From Psychromonas sp030397575 (GTDB lineage Bacteria > Pseudomonadota > Gammaproteobacteria > Enterobacterales > Psychromonadaceae), in assembly GCF_046250175.1 (NCBI RefSeq), contig NZ_CP176468.1: 64,000 nucleotides of DNA. One strand, written 5' to 3'. Shown one piece after another: positions 35,672-45,274 of the stretch (positions are counted from its first letter, which is position 1; every line of letters begins with the position of its first letter). The notes under the pieces were generated by a model that searched no databases, was not told the origin of the DNA, and saw only the letters and a list, made by a program, of their open reading frames with translations. The position numbers and the translations under genes were made by a program.

Positions 35672-35725
35672 GTATCATTTTATTACTGACTTCCACTCTG
35701 CCACAACCGAAGCCTATCAACCTAT

Positions 35726-36985
35726 TTATTTAGAAGTTAAGGCTTTCACCATTACATCTAATTGTTGCACAGCTTCTTCTGCACTCAGTGATTCACTATT
35801 GAAGTAATCACTGATCAACTGAATGATTTGTCCCTGTTGATGACTACTGGTTGCCATATTTTGAGTGAATGATGGTACTTTTGTCTTATGGTCAAAATCA
35901 TAGGCTGATTGTTTTGAGCAGCTATCAAAACGGTTTAAATCAACATTTTGACGTGCAGGAATAGATCCCTTTGCCACACTAAAATCTATTTGAAACTCCG
36001 GTGATATTAATGTGTCAACAAAGATTTTTTGGTTAGCCTGCTCGATATCCGTATTAACCTTTTTGAACAAAACAAAACTATCAATATTATAACTAAAGAC
36101 CCCATCCGTACCCGGTGCTGGCACACAACGATAATCTTTCAGCGCTTCTTTGCCCGCGGCTGTCCAACTGCCTTTAACCCAATCCCCCATAAAGAACATA
36201 GCCGCTTGATCATTGATAAAGGATTGAGAAGCCCAAAACCAATCTTGCCCCTGTTGAGCAATGGACGTATAACGATGTAATCGTTTGAATAGCTTGAATG
36301 CATCAACCATAGCAACTGAGTTAATCACGTTATTATCAAAGTGAACAAAGGCTTTGATGTAGTTTTCTGGGCCTAATACAGAAATTGCCACAGACTCAAA
36401 TAATAAAGCATCCTGCCAAGGTGTACCTCCCATCGATAAGGGTTTTACCCCTTTAGCTTGGATAAAATCAGCCACGGCAAAAAATTGTTTCCAAGTAGTG
36501 GGTGCTGCTAACCCAAAACGCTTAAAAATCTTTGTATTTAACCATAACCAATTCACACGATGAATGTTAATGGGCACGCCCATATATTCATGGTCTACCG
36601 AGACATGATCAATAACGACTTCAGGCAAAAAGTTAGTCCAAGCTCGTGTGTCCACCAGTTTATCAATGGACACTAACATGCTTAATTTATTCCACTCTGT
36701 AATATCTGGGCCTTTAATTTGTGCGGCTTCAGGTGGCGTGCCTGATAAAGCGCGCATTTGTAACACATGAATCGCACCGTCACCTCCACCGCCAACAATC
36801 GCAAAATCTTCAAACTCAATATCGTTCACTTTAAGATGATCAACTAACACCTGTTTTGATTGCAACTCTCCAGGCTCAGTCCACCAGTGTAAGACTTCAA
36901 AAGGTGCAGCACTTACTGTAGTACTTAAAACAAAAGCACTAATACAAGCAAATGAAGAAACAGAAATTAAGTTTTTTTTGTTCAT
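35726..36985 (-). CDS. Orphan sugar-type periplasmic binding protein linked to a two-component system
   Basis: The product has 419 residues from ATG 36,985, which overlaps the kinase stop by one base (TAATG); GAGAG lies 7 bases upstream. It has a signal peptide (MNKKNLISVSSFACISAFVL) and an extracellular solute-binding family 1 fold: FEVLHWWTEPGELQS, VPINIHRVNWLWLNTK, and AAMFFMGDWVKGSW, typical of glucose/oligosaccharide binders. No ABC permease or ATPase follows; the next gene is convergent. Coupling to the kinase suggests that it presents a sugar to the sensor, although a transporter may be encoded elsewhere. Confidence 0.88.
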   Translation of the reverse strand: MNKKNLISVSSFACISAFVLSTTVSAAPFEVLHWWTEPGELQSKQVLVDHLKVNDIEFEDFAIVGGGGDGAIHVLQMRALSGTPPEAAQIKGPDITEWNKLSMLVSIDKLVDTRAWTNFLPEVVIDHVSVDHEYMGVPINIHRVNWLWLNTKIFKRFGLAAPTTWKQFFAVADFIQAKGVKPLSMGGTPWQDALLFESVAISVLGPENYIKAFVHFDNNVINSVAMVDAFKLFKRLHRYTSIAQQGQDWFWASQSFINDQAAMFFMGDWVKGSWTAAGKEALKDYRCVPAPGTDGVFSYNIDSFVLFKKVNTDIEQANQKIFVDTLISPEFQIDFSVAKGSIPARQNVDLNRFDSCSKQSAYDFDHKTKVPSFTQNMATSSHQQGQIIQLISDYFNSESLSAEEAVQQLDVMVKALTSK

Positions 36986-38412
36986 TAGCATGCTCTCGGT
37001 AAAATAACACATACAGCTAAGCCACCCTGTGGATGATTAAACAAATGAATTTCCCCTCCGTGTGCTTGGATTATATTACGAGCAATACCTAAGCCTAAAC
37101 CATGCCCTTGTTTATCATTGTGTAAACGAACATAAGGGGTAAAGATTGAACTTAAATCTGATTCAGCAATACCAGGGCCCTGATCTCTCACTGTAATGAC
37201 TAATGAATGAGCAGAGTCTTTAACAAACACATCCACTTTTCCGCCATATTTCACGCCATTATCGATGACATTAGATAACGCTCTTTTTAGTGCATGAGGT
37301 TTTCCTCGAAACGTATCCTTGGTATTAATATGCAATCGAATCAAATCTTTTTGTGTACCGACGATCTGTTTTAATAGCTTATCAATATTAATATTGTCGA
37401 TGTTTTCATGAATATTGGTATCTTTCACTGTTTGTAATGCCGCTTTAACCAGCATTTCTAGGTCTTCTAAGTCAACATTAAAAGCATCCGTTTGTTTTTC
37501 ATCTTCTAATAATTCTGCGCGTAAACGTAAACGGGTGATTGGTGTTTTTAAATCATGGGAGATTGAACGAAATACCTCTTCCCTATCTTTGATATAACTT
37601 TGTAGCTTTTGCTGCATATGATTAAAGGCACGTGTAGCCGCAACAATTTCCGTCGCCCCTTGTTCTACTAAAGGTGGCTTAGTGAAATCAATACTAAACT
37701 CCCCAACCGCCGACGCTAAATTCTTTAATGGCTGTGTTTGCCAATAAAAGATCAGATAGATAAAAGTTAATAGAATAAAAGTAGTAACCGTAATTGACAC
37801 AAACTGCTGTGTTGAGATTGGAGAAGGATCATCTAATAGATACGGAGGCGGTAATACAGCTGCTAGATATAACCATTCGTTTTCACCTAACTCCATTTGC
37901 AACACCAAAATTGGCGGGCTTACCGACGGAATCATTAAACTATAGGCACCCCAAGATGGCGGTAAATCTTTGAGTAGAATATTATTATTAATAACATGTA
38001 GGTCATCTGGGCTAGAAAACTCTAAATACAAGGTTCTATGTTCTCCCAACTTCTTCTGCACAATGCTCTTCATATCCCTTAGCACTTGCTGTTTTAAATC
38101 ACTGTCGTTAATAGGATTAATATCGATCATCTTTTTATTTAAAGACACAAAGAAACGAGAGCCACCTAGGTCGCGAAGTTGCTCTAAAACCAAGTGGCGA
38201 TAACTATTGGGTAATTTTTGAAAAAAGGAAATAGTACTCACTGCGCTATTGGCTAAGTTTTGGGCATTGGCTATCACCGCATTTTTCTCAGTATCAGCAA
38301 TTTGCGTTACCCAAAATAGACTGGTCAAGCTTTGTGCCAAAACCACCGAAACAATGGTCAGTAACAGCATTCGCGAGATCAAGGATCCAAATAGTTTTCT
38401 AATATAGGCCAT
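36985..38412 (-). CDS. Membrane sensor histidine kinase
   Basis: The protein has 475 residues. A first membrane helix (about 13-35), a periplasmic sensor region (about 38-200), and a second helix (FVSITVTTFILLTFIYLIFY, about 204-223) lead to a HAMP domain (TQPLKNLASAVGEF). The HisKA box is FRSISHDLKTPITRLRLRAE with the phosphorylated His. ATPase boxes are NVIDNGVKYGG (N), DQGPGIAESDLSSIF (G1), and GHGLGLGIARNIIQAHGG (G2). It sits 16 nt after the response regulator and couples to the binding protein. The layout resembles sugar-sensing GtrS/GltR-type pairs. Confidence 0.9.
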   Translation of the reverse strand: MAYIRKLFGSLISRMLLLTIVSVVLAQSLTSLFWVTQIADTEKNAVIANAQNLANSAVSTISFFQKLPNSYRHLVLEQLRDLGGSRFFVSLNKKMIDINPINDSDLKQQVLRDMKSIVQKKLGEHRTLYLEFSSPDDLHVINNNILLKDLPPSWGAYSLMIPSVSPPILVLQMELGENEWLYLAAVLPPPYLLDDPSPISTQQFVSITVTTFILLTFIYLIFYWQTQPLKNLASAVGEFSIDFTKPPLVEQGATEIVAATRAFNHMQQKLQSYIKDREEVFRSISHDLKTPITRLRLRAELLEDEKQTDAFNVDLEDLEMLVKAALQTVKDTNIHENIDNINIDKLLKQIVGTQKDLIRLHINTKDTFRGKPHALKRALSNVIDNGVKYGGKVDVFVKDSAHSLVITVRDQGPGIAESDLSSIFTPYVRLHNDKQGHGLGLGIARNIIQAHGGEIHLFNHPQGGLAVCVILPRAC

Positions 38413-38428
38413 GTTTTACCAAGTATGA

Positions 38429-39154
38429 TTATTCTATGAGTGGTTGTATTTCTGCAATGAAAACATAACCAGCGCCGCGTACTGTCTTAATAATTTGCGG
38501 GTGCTTTGCATCGTCACCTAAATTTTGGCGCAAACGACTTAAATGGACATCAATAGCGCGTTCATTAGAGAAAGCATCTCGGCCATGTAAGGTTTGGCAA
38601 ATTTTATCTCTGGAAATAGCTTGATTTGGGTTTTCTAAAAATAACATTAACAATTGAAAATCCGCGCCAGTTAGCGGCAAACTCTCGCCATTCTCATGTA
38701 ATAAGGTTTGTTGTAATGCATCCAGTTTCCATTGTGCAAACTTTATAAAGCGAGGCTTCACTGAATCAATCGCCGCTTTATGGAATGCACTTCTACGTAA
38801 TAAAGCTTTGATACGTGCCAGTAATTCACGTGGGCTAAATGGTTTAGCCATATAATCATCTGCACCAATTTCTAACCCTAACACTCGGTCCACTTCATCG
38901 GAGTTAGCAGTCAACATAATAATAGGTACATTGGAGGTTTGACGAACACGTTGACATAAAACAAAGCCATCATCACCGGGCATCATAATATCTAATACAA
39001 TCAAGTCAGGTTGATGTACAGCTAACTGTTTTTCCATCTCAATGCCGTCTTCAGCCGAGATAACTGAAAACCCAACTTTACTTAAATACTCCGATAATAA
39101 CTCCCGGATTGTTTTATCGTCATCGACCACTAAAATTTGTTTACTGTTTGACAC
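38429..39154 (-). CDS. OmpR/PhoB-family response regulator
   Basis: The protein has 241 residues. The receiver domain has the acidic pocket VVDDDKT (about 9-15), the phospho-acceptor in DLIVLDIMMPGDDG (Asp about 54), and the switch Lys in YMAKPFSP (about 104). The winged-helix output domain ends with RAIDVHLSRLRQNLGDD and IKTVRGAGYVF. It is the first gene of a three-gene operon with the sensor kinase and the binding protein. Targets are not known; the polyamine genes start divergently 585 nt away. Confidence 0.93.
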   Translation of the reverse strand: MSNSKQILVVDDDKTIRELLSEYLSKVGFSVISAEDGIEMEKQLAVHQPDLIVLDIMMPGDDGFVLCQRVRQTSNVPIIMLTANSDEVDRVLGLEIGADDYMAKPFSPRELLARIKALLRRSAFHKAAIDSVKPRFIKFAQWKLDALQQTLLHENGESLPLTGADFQLLMLFLENPNQAISRDKICQTLHGRDAFSNERAIDVHLSRLRQNLGDDAKHPQIIKTVRGAGYVFIAEIQPLIE

Positions 39155-39417
39155 ATGAACTCGCTTATTACAGAAAAATTTGATAATAAAAATATGACCA
39201 AAAGGAGAACCATTTTAAACTAAACAAGCAATTGCAAACAATAAACCGCAGAGTTTTGTTGTAGAGTATTGATTCACCCCTCAAAAACACAACAAAATCA
39301 CTAAAAAAGCACACAAATAAAAAGTCTATTATTCAAGCAATATATAAGTTAACCTATTTAATATCAACAACATAAAAACATGGACAATTTTAATTTAAAT
39401 AAACCTGTTTTTTAAGC

Positions 39418-39445
39418 TTGCACTGGCTAAAAACGATGATAAAAT
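39418..39445 (+). promoter_or_regulatory. Predicted sigma-70 promoter of the norspermidine operon
   Basis: TTGCAC (39,418-39,423), a 16-nt spacer, and TAAAAT (39,440-39,445) lie 64 nt before a small leader frame and about 290 nt before dat. The rest of the 584-bp gap between 39,154 and 39,739 is AT-rich, with no other signal I can support. Confidence 0.5.
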
Positions 39446-39509
39446 GCGCGCGTTTTCAAATTCAACTCAAATTATTTTAACGATTAACTATTAAACGGAG
39501 GCCTATACA

Positions 39510-39611
39510 ATGCAAACACTTAACATTGACTCATCTAGATCTCTGAATCGTTATTTTAACCCCCAAAAACAATACTCATTACAACATCGAGAACGTACAG
39601 TCGAACCTTGA
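39510..39611 (+). CDS. Possible 33-codon leader peptide upstream of dat
   Basis: ATG 39,510 has a strong AAACGGAGG with 8-nt spacing, the best ribosome site in this region. The frame codes for 33 residues beginning MQTLNIDSSRSLN and ends TGA at 39,609-39,611. It is rich in Arg, Gln and Ser, and has no membrane segment. It lies 127 nt before the dat start. A translated leader in front of a polyamine biosynthesis operon could sense polyamine or amino-acid level through ribosome pausing; that is inference. Confidence 0.5.
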   Translation: MQTLNIDSSRSLNRYFNPQKQYSLQHRERTVEP

Positions 39612-39738
39612 GCAATTAGCCTTAAGCACTGTAAATCCGTACCGAATATTTGTAATTAATTTATTGCTATACCCTATTTACTCAATTTATTTTCATAAAT
39701 TGATGTATTTTAATTTTTCCAATTTAGTGGAGCGTAAA

Positions 39739-41151
39739 ATGCCAAACGTCCTAAATTTAGCACCAGAATGTCACTCTTTAAACGATTCAGAAGTACCTGT
39801 TGTCACTTCACCATATGACTTAACACCCGATGAAGTGTTATTAAGTCAAGAACACTATGAATCTGAAGTGCGTTCATACCCACGTCGTTTACCAATTGCG
39901 ATAAAAAGTAGTCGTGGTGCGATCGTAGAGGATACTAAAGGTCAAGTGTATTTAGACTGTTTAGCATGTGCAGGTGCATTACCATTAGGTTACAACCACA
40001 GCGAAATTAACCAAGTATTGATTAATCAAATCAACATGGGTGTACCTTACCAAACATTAGATTTAACCACGCCAAGTAAAGATGCATTCATTAAAGCTGT
40101 TATGCAGTTTTTACCGGCTAATTTCGCTAAAACAGCACGTATTCAATTTTGTGGCCCATCTGGTGCCGATGCTGTTGAAGCTTCAATTAAATTAGCGAAG
40201 TTATACACTAAGCGTAATACGATGATGTCGTTCCAAGGTGCCTACCACGGAATGACTAACGGCTCATTAGCGTTAACCGGTAACTTAGGTTCTAAGAGTC
40301 GTCGTACAGGCTTAATGTCTGACGTACACTTTATGCCATTCCCTTACAATTTCCGTTGTAAATTTGGCTTAGGTGGTGAAGAAGGTGCAAAACAAAGCAT
40401 TCGTTACATTGAATCAGTCTTATGCGATGACGAGTCAGGTATCACTAAACCTGCAGCAATTATTGTTGAACCAATCCAAGGTGAAGGCGGCGTAATACCT
40501 GCTCCTAAAAAATGGTTACAAGAACTGCGTCGTATTACTACAGAACACGGCATTTTACTGATTTTTGATGAAGTTCAATGTGGTATTGGCCGTAGTGGTG
40601 ATCATTTCGCTTTTGAAGAGTCTGGTATTGAACCTGATATTCTTATTCTATCTAAAGCAATTGGTGGTGGTATGCCAATGTCGATTATTCTTTATCATGA
40701 GAAATTCGATTGCTGGAATGCAGGTGAGCACACAGGTACATTCCGTGGTAACCAATTAGCAATGGCAAGTGGCGCTAAAACATTAGAAATTATCCAACGC
40801 GATAATTTAGCAGATAATGCCGCGAAACGAGGTGAACAACTTCGTGAAGGTTTACGCCGTGTTCAAGCAAACTTCCCACACATTGGTGAAGTACGTGGTC
40901 GTGGTTTAATGAATGGTATTGAAATTATTAAACCAGGCGAAATGAATGCTCTAGGACAAGCAGAAGCGGATCCTAAATTAGCAATTGCTATCCAACGTGC
41001 AGCCTTAGAGTTAGGTTTGATTATCGAGAAAGGTGGACGTCAAGGCGCCGTATTACGTTTCCTACCACCATTAGTGATAAGTGAAATACAGATTAACTTT
41101 GTAATTGAAACGATTGAAAAAGCAATCAAAATTGCAGTGGAAGCACAATAA
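39739..41151 (+). CDS. dat: L-2,4-diaminobutyrate:2-oxoglutarate aminotransferase
   Basis: The product has 470 residues from ATG 39,739, with GGAG seven bases upstream; the frame is open from a TTG 25 codons earlier, which I reject. It is a class III PLP aminotransferase: FCGPSGADAVEASIKLAKLY, ADAIIVEP-type motif AAIIVEPIQGEGGV, LIFDEVQCGIGRSG, and the PLP lysine in LSKAIGGGMP. Reaction: aspartate semialdehyde plus glutamate gives 2,4-diaminobutyrate. It is the first enzyme of the norspermidine route and overlaps ddc by one base (TAATG). Confidence 0.92.
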   Translation: MPNVLNLAPECHSLNDSEVPVVTSPYDLTPDEVLLSQEHYESEVRSYPRRLPIAIKSSRGAIVEDTKGQVYLDCLACAGALPLGYNHSEINQVLINQINMGVPYQTLDLTTPSKDAFIKAVMQFLPANFAKTARIQFCGPSGADAVEASIKLAKLYTKRNTMMSFQGAYHGMTNGSLALTGNLGSKSRRTGLMSDVHFMPFPYNFRCKFGLGGEEGAKQSIRYIESVLCDDESGITKPAAIIVEPIQGEGGVIPAPKKWLQELRRITTEHGILLIFDEVQCGIGRSGDHFAFEESGIEPDILILSKAIGGGMPMSIILYHEKFDCWNAGEHTGTFRGNQLAMASGAKTLEIIQRDNLADNAAKRGEQLREGLRRVQANFPHIGEVRGRGLMNGIEIIKPGEMNALGQAEADPKLAIAIQRAALELGLIIEKGGRQGAVLRFLPPLVISEIQINFVIETIEKAIKIAVEAQ

Positions 41152-42626
41152 TGACAGCAACCAGTAACTGGTCAGAATATTTTGCTCAGCTTGGTGAAAA
41201 CCAAGCTTTTGAGCAAGCAACTGCACAGACTAAAGCAGCTATTGATGGCTTATTTCAACATGCAACTAAGCCGTACTCTGGTCTTGAGCCTAGATTATTA
41301 AAACAGCAACTTGATGCCGTAGATTTTTCAAAACCATCGCCGTTAGCTGAGGTGATCAACACCACTAACGAGTTGATCGCTAAAAATTCATTATTGGTAC
41401 AACACCCGCATACCATTGCGCACTTACATACGCCGCCTTTAATCGCGTCGATTGTAGCTGAGCACTTTATTGCCGCGTTAAATCAATCAATGGACTCATG
41501 GGATCAAGCTCCTGCGGCCACTTTTGTTGAACAACAAATGGTAGATTGGTTATGTGAAACTTACCAACTTGGTCAGCGTGCCGATGGAGTTTTCACTAGC
41601 GGTGGCACACAAAGTAACTTAATGGGTTTATTATTAGCGCGAGATTGGTTTTCGTACCAACAGTCACAGCATGATGTTCAACAAGATGGTTTGCCTGATT
41701 ACGCACAAAAAATGCGAATTATATGCTCTGATAAAAGTCATTTCACAGTGCAAAAATCAGCCTCGTTAATGGGCTTAGGTGAACGCAGTGTAGTATTAGT
41801 TAAAACTAATGTGCAAGGGCAAATTGATGTTGATGAATTACAATTAACCATTGATGCATTAAAAGCTCAAGATTTACTACCATTTGCTGTAGTAGCTATG
41901 GCGGGAACCACTGATCATGGTGCAATCGATGACTTACAGGCTGTGGTTGATATCGCACGTAATGCAGGTTGTTGGTCACATGTAGATGGTGCTTATGGAG
42001 CGGCGTTACAATTAAGCGAAAAACATAAAGATCGCCTTAAAGGTATTGAACTTGCAGATTCTGTGAGTGTTGATTTCCATAAACTGTTTTATCAAACAAT
42101 CAGTTGTGGTGCTTTATTGATTAAAGATAAAGCTAACTTCAATACCCTTTTACATCACGCTGATTATTTAAATCGCGAAGGTGACGAATTGCCTAACTTG
42201 GTGGATAAAAGTATTGCAACCACTAAACGTTTTGATGCATTAAAAATGTTTATGACATTAAAAGCAGTCGGCGTGAAACAGTTTGGTGAATTTTACGATC
42301 ACCTACTCTTTTTAACACAAGATGTGGCAAATAAGATCAATCAAAATCCGCATTTTGAATTATGCTGTACGCCATTACTGTCAACGGTATTGTTTCGCTT
42401 ATCAGGTAAAATCCAAGGAGAGCTTAATGATGTCGCGTTTAATAAATTACATCAAACTTTACGTTTACAACTATTAACTAGCGGTGAAGCGGTTATTGCT
42501 GAAACCAAAGTTGATGGTCAATTAGTGCTTAAATTTACGTTATTAAACCCATGTTTAACCAGCGCAGATTTTGATTCATTAATCACTAAGATTGAAACCA
42601 CTGCTTTGCGGTTAATCAATCAGTAA
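41151..42626 (+). CDS. ddc: L-2,4-diaminobutyrate decarboxylase
   Basis: The protein has 491 residues. It is a group II PLP decarboxylase: FTSGGTQSNLMGLLLARDWF, the HVDGAYGAALQ segment with the conserved Asp, and the PLP lysine in SVDFHKLFYQTISCG. It converts 2,4-diaminobutyrate to 1,3-diaminopropane, the backbone of norspermidine. The start overlaps the dat stop, so the two enzymes are made together. Confidence 0.92.
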   Translation: MTATSNWSEYFAQLGENQAFEQATAQTKAAIDGLFQHATKPYSGLEPRLLKQQLDAVDFSKPSPLAEVINTTNELIAKNSLLVQHPHTIAHLHTPPLIASIVAEHFIAALNQSMDSWDQAPAATFVEQQMVDWLCETYQLGQRADGVFTSGGTQSNLMGLLLARDWFSYQQSQHDVQQDGLPDYAQKMRIICSDKSHFTVQKSASLMGLGERSVVLVKTNVQGQIDVDELQLTIDALKAQDLLPFAVVAMAGTTDHGAIDDLQAVVDIARNAGCWSHVDGAYGAALQLSEKHKDRLKGIELADSVSVDFHKLFYQTISCGALLIKDKANFNTLLHHADYLNREGDELPNLVDKSIATTKRFDALKMFMTLKAVGVKQFGEFYDHLLFLTQDVANKINQNPHFELCCTPLLSTVLFRLSGKIQGELNDVAFNKLHQTLRLQLLTSGEAVIAETKVDGQLVLKFTLLNPCLTSADFDSLITKIETTALRLINQ

Positions 42627-42673
42627 AAAATTAAAAGTCGTTTTAATACAACAACAGACTATAACTGAGATTA

Positions 42674-42703
42674 CTAACACTACCTTTTAATGGTAGTGGT
42701 TAG
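42674..42703 (+). terminator. Hairpin between ddc and carboxynorspermidine dehydrogenase
   Basis: CTAACACTACC pairs with GGTAGTGGTTAG with one bulged base around a 7-nt loop. No T run follows, so read-through is expected. It may be an attenuator or mRNA-stability element inside the polyamine operon. Confidence 0.4.
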
Positions 42704-42741
42704 CTAAGCAATACACGAAAGAATTAAATATAGGGATCAAC

Positions 42742-43962
42742 ATGTCTGTACTACAAATAGGCGCCGGTGGCGTAGGATGGGTGATAGCGCATAAATGTGC
42801 ACAAAATAACGATGTTTTTGGCGATATAACTATCGCCTCTCGTACTTTATCTAAGTGTGAGAAAATCATTACTTCTATTAAAGGTCGTAATAATCTAAAA
42901 GACAGCAGTAAATCAATCAATGCCATTAAAGTCGATGCTGATGATATTTCGGCACTGGTCGCATTAATCAATCAAGTACAACCTGATTTAGTGATTAATG
43001 CTGGACCACCATGGGTTAACGTAGCGATCATGGAAGCCTGCGTACAGACTAAAACGGCTTACCTAGACACTTCAGTAGCGACTGATTTATGTAGCCCGGG
43101 CCAACAAGTTCCTGAAGCTTACGACCCCCAATGGGCTTTTGCTGAGCGATTTAAAGAAGCAGGCATCACAGGTATTTTAGGTGCAGGTTTTGATCCTGGT
43201 GTTGTTAGTGTATTTGCTACCTATGCACACAAACATCTCTTTGATGAAATTGACAGTATAGATGTGATGGATGTCAACGCAGGCGACCATGGACAAAAGT
43301 TCGCAACAAACTTTGATCCAGAAACAAACATGCTAGAAATTCAAGGCGACTCTTTTTATTACGAAGACAAGCAATGGCATCAAGTACCTTGCCATAGCCG
43401 TATGATGGAGTTTGATTTTCCAGTCGTAGGCAAGCAAAAAGTCTATTCAATGGCACATGATGAAGTACGTTCAATGGCTGAATATATCCCAGCTAAACGT
43501 ATTGAATTTTGGATGGGGTTCTCAGATAGCTACCTAAACTACTTCAATGTTATGCGTACTATCGGCCTATTAAGTACAGAGCCAGTAACCACATGTGATG
43601 GTATTACTGTTGAGCCACTAAAAGTATTAAAAGCGATCTTGCCAGATCCAACATCATTAGCACCGGGTTACACAGGTAAAACCTGTATTGGTACTTGGTT
43701 ACGTGGTAAAAAAGATGGCGTCGCAAAAAGCGTATTTATCTACAACATTTGTGACCATAAAGCATCATACAATGAAGTCGAGCACCAAGCGATTTCTTAT
43801 ACAACTGGTGTACCAGCGATCACTGCAGCATTACTTTACTTCCAAGGAAAATGGAGTGACAAAGGTTTGTTTAATGTTGAACAGTTAAACCCTGATCATT
43901 TCTTAGACTTAATGCCAAAAATTGGCTTAACTTGGGAAGTGATGGAGCTAGTAGCTGAATAA
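42742..43962 (+). CDS. Carboxynorspermidine dehydrogenase (synthase)
   Basis: The protein has 406 residues of the saccharopine dehydrogenase-like family. The N-terminal Rossmann motif is VLQIGAGGVGWVIAH (about 3-17); later marks are LVINAGPPWVNVAIMEACVQ and GITGILGAGFDPGVVSVFA. It joins 1,3-diaminopropane with aspartate semialdehyde using NADPH to give carboxynorspermidine (or putrescine to carboxyspermidine). TAGGGAT precedes ATG. It lies between ddc and nspC, completing the pathway. Confidence 0.92.
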   Translation: MSVLQIGAGGVGWVIAHKCAQNNDVFGDITIASRTLSKCEKIITSIKGRNNLKDSSKSINAIKVDADDISALVALINQVQPDLVINAGPPWVNVAIMEACVQTKTAYLDTSVATDLCSPGQQVPEAYDPQWAFAERFKEAGITGILGAGFDPGVVSVFATYAHKHLFDEIDSIDVMDVNAGDHGQKFATNFDPETNMLEIQGDSFYYEDKQWHQVPCHSRMMEFDFPVVGKQKVYSMAHDEVRSMAEYIPAKRIEFWMGFSDSYLNYFNVMRTIGLLSTEPVTTCDGITVEPLKVLKAILPDPTSLAPGYTGKTCIGTWLRGKKDGVAKSVFIYNICDHKASYNEVEHQAISYTTGVPAITAALLYFQGKWSDKGLFNVEQLNPDHFLDLMPKIGLTWEVMELVAE

Positions 43963-44035
43963 TCAGTAACTCCTTTCTATTTACTATGGCGAAGAGATCA
44001 CTTCGCCATCATTTTATCTGAGTAAATACAATACT

Positions 44036-45175
44036 ATGACAGTACTTGATAAATCATCAAAAGACAGTTTAAACACACCTTATTTCATGATTAACGAGCA
44101 AGCGTTAATCAATAACCTTGAAAAAGCCAAACAGTTAAAAAATATCTCAGGTGCTAAATTAGTCCTAGCTTTAAAGTGCTTTTCAACTTGGGGTACCTTT
44201 GACACTATCAAACCTTATTTAGACGGCACAACCAGCTCAGGCCCTTATGAAGTAAGATTAGGGCATGAAAAGTTTGGAGGGGAAACACACGCCTATAGTG
44301 TGGGTTATTCCGATGCCGATATCGAAGCAGTTAAACCACTGTCAGATAAAATTATCTTTAACTCATTATCACAGTTAACTCACCATTACCCAAAATGTAA
44401 AGATGATGCCTCGCTAGGCCTACGTATCAATCCAGAAATGAGTGTGGCAGGCCAAGATTTAGCGAACCCAGCACGCCCATACTCTCGTTTAGGTGTTAAA
44501 CAATCATTATTAGACTTATCTGTTACCGATAAAGTAGATGGCTTTATGTTTCACATGAACTGTGAAAATAAAGATGTTGATGCTTTTATTGCTGTATTGG
44601 ATCATATCTCCTCTACTTTTGCGGCTTACTTAGATAAATTATCTTGGTTGAGTTTAGGTGGAGGTATCTTTTTTACCTATCCAGGCTACCCTATTGAAAA
44701 GCTTGGCTTAGCGTTAAAAGCATTTGCTGAAAAACATAGCCTACAAGTCTACCTTGAACCGGGAGAAGCAATCATTACACGTACTGCAGATCTGGTCGTC
44801 AGCGTCATCGATATAGTTGAGAATGAGAAGAAAACCGCGATCGTAGATAGCGCAACAGAAGCACATCGTTTAGATACATTAATTTATAATGAACCCGCTT
44901 CGGTAAAAGAAGCGTCAAAAGATGGCCAGTTCCCCTATGTGATCGGATCTTGTTCTTGTTTAGCAGGCGATCAATTTTGTGAAACTCAATTTCCACACCC
45001 CTTACAGATAGGTCAAAAATTACACCTATTAGACAGCGCCGGTTATACCATGGTTAAACTTAATTGGTTTAATGGCTTGAAGATGCCGAGCATTTACTTT
45101 GAAAAGGTAAATGGGCAGATTGAAGTATTGAATGAATTTGGTTATGAAGACTTTAAAGGGACTTTAGGTCGGTAG
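44036..45175 (+). CDS. nspC: Carboxynorspermidine decarboxylase
   Basis: The protein has 379 residues of the fold-III PLP decarboxylases. The PLP lysine is in LVLALKCFSTWGTF (Lys about 48); other marks are GFMFHMNCEN, SLGGGIFFTYPGYP, YLEPGEAII, and the late GSCSCLAGDQFCE with the cysteine that completes the neighbouring active site in the dimer. It removes CO2 from carboxynorspermidine to give norspermidine, or from carboxyspermidine to give spermidine. The ribosome site is weak. Its 3' end is followed by a strong bidirectional terminator. Confidence 0.93.
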   Translation: MTVLDKSSKDSLNTPYFMINEQALINNLEKAKQLKNISGAKLVLALKCFSTWGTFDTIKPYLDGTTSSGPYEVRLGHEKFGGETHAYSVGYSDADIEAVKPLSDKIIFNSLSQLTHHYPKCKDDASLGLRINPEMSVAGQDLANPARPYSRLGVKQSLLDLSVTDKVDGFMFHMNCENKDVDAFIAVLDHISSTFAAYLDKLSWLSLGGGIFFTYPGYPIEKLGLALKAFAEKHSLQVYLEPGEAIITRTADLVVSVIDIVENEKKTAIVDSATEAHRLDTLIYNEPASVKEASKDGQFPYVIGSCSCLAGDQFCETQFPHPLQIGQKLHLLDSAGYTMVKLNWFNGLKMPSIYFEKVNGQIEVLNEFGYEDFKGTLGR

Positions 45176-45215
45176 AAACCCAACTGATATTTAATTGAAT
45201 ATCAGCCATAAAACT

Positions 45216-45254
45216 AAAAATACCCGTAAATTGAATGGCTTTACGGGTATTTTT
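45216..45254. terminator. Bidirectional terminator between nspC and nlpI
   Basis: AAAAATACCCGTAAA (45,216-45,230) pairs perfectly with TTTACGGGTATTTTT (45,240-45,254), 9-nt loop, with T runs for both directions. A second short hairpin (CTGATATT/AATATCAG, 45,184-45,205) lies just before it. Confidence 0.85.
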
Positions 45255-45274
45255 TTGATCTTTATATTTATGCT

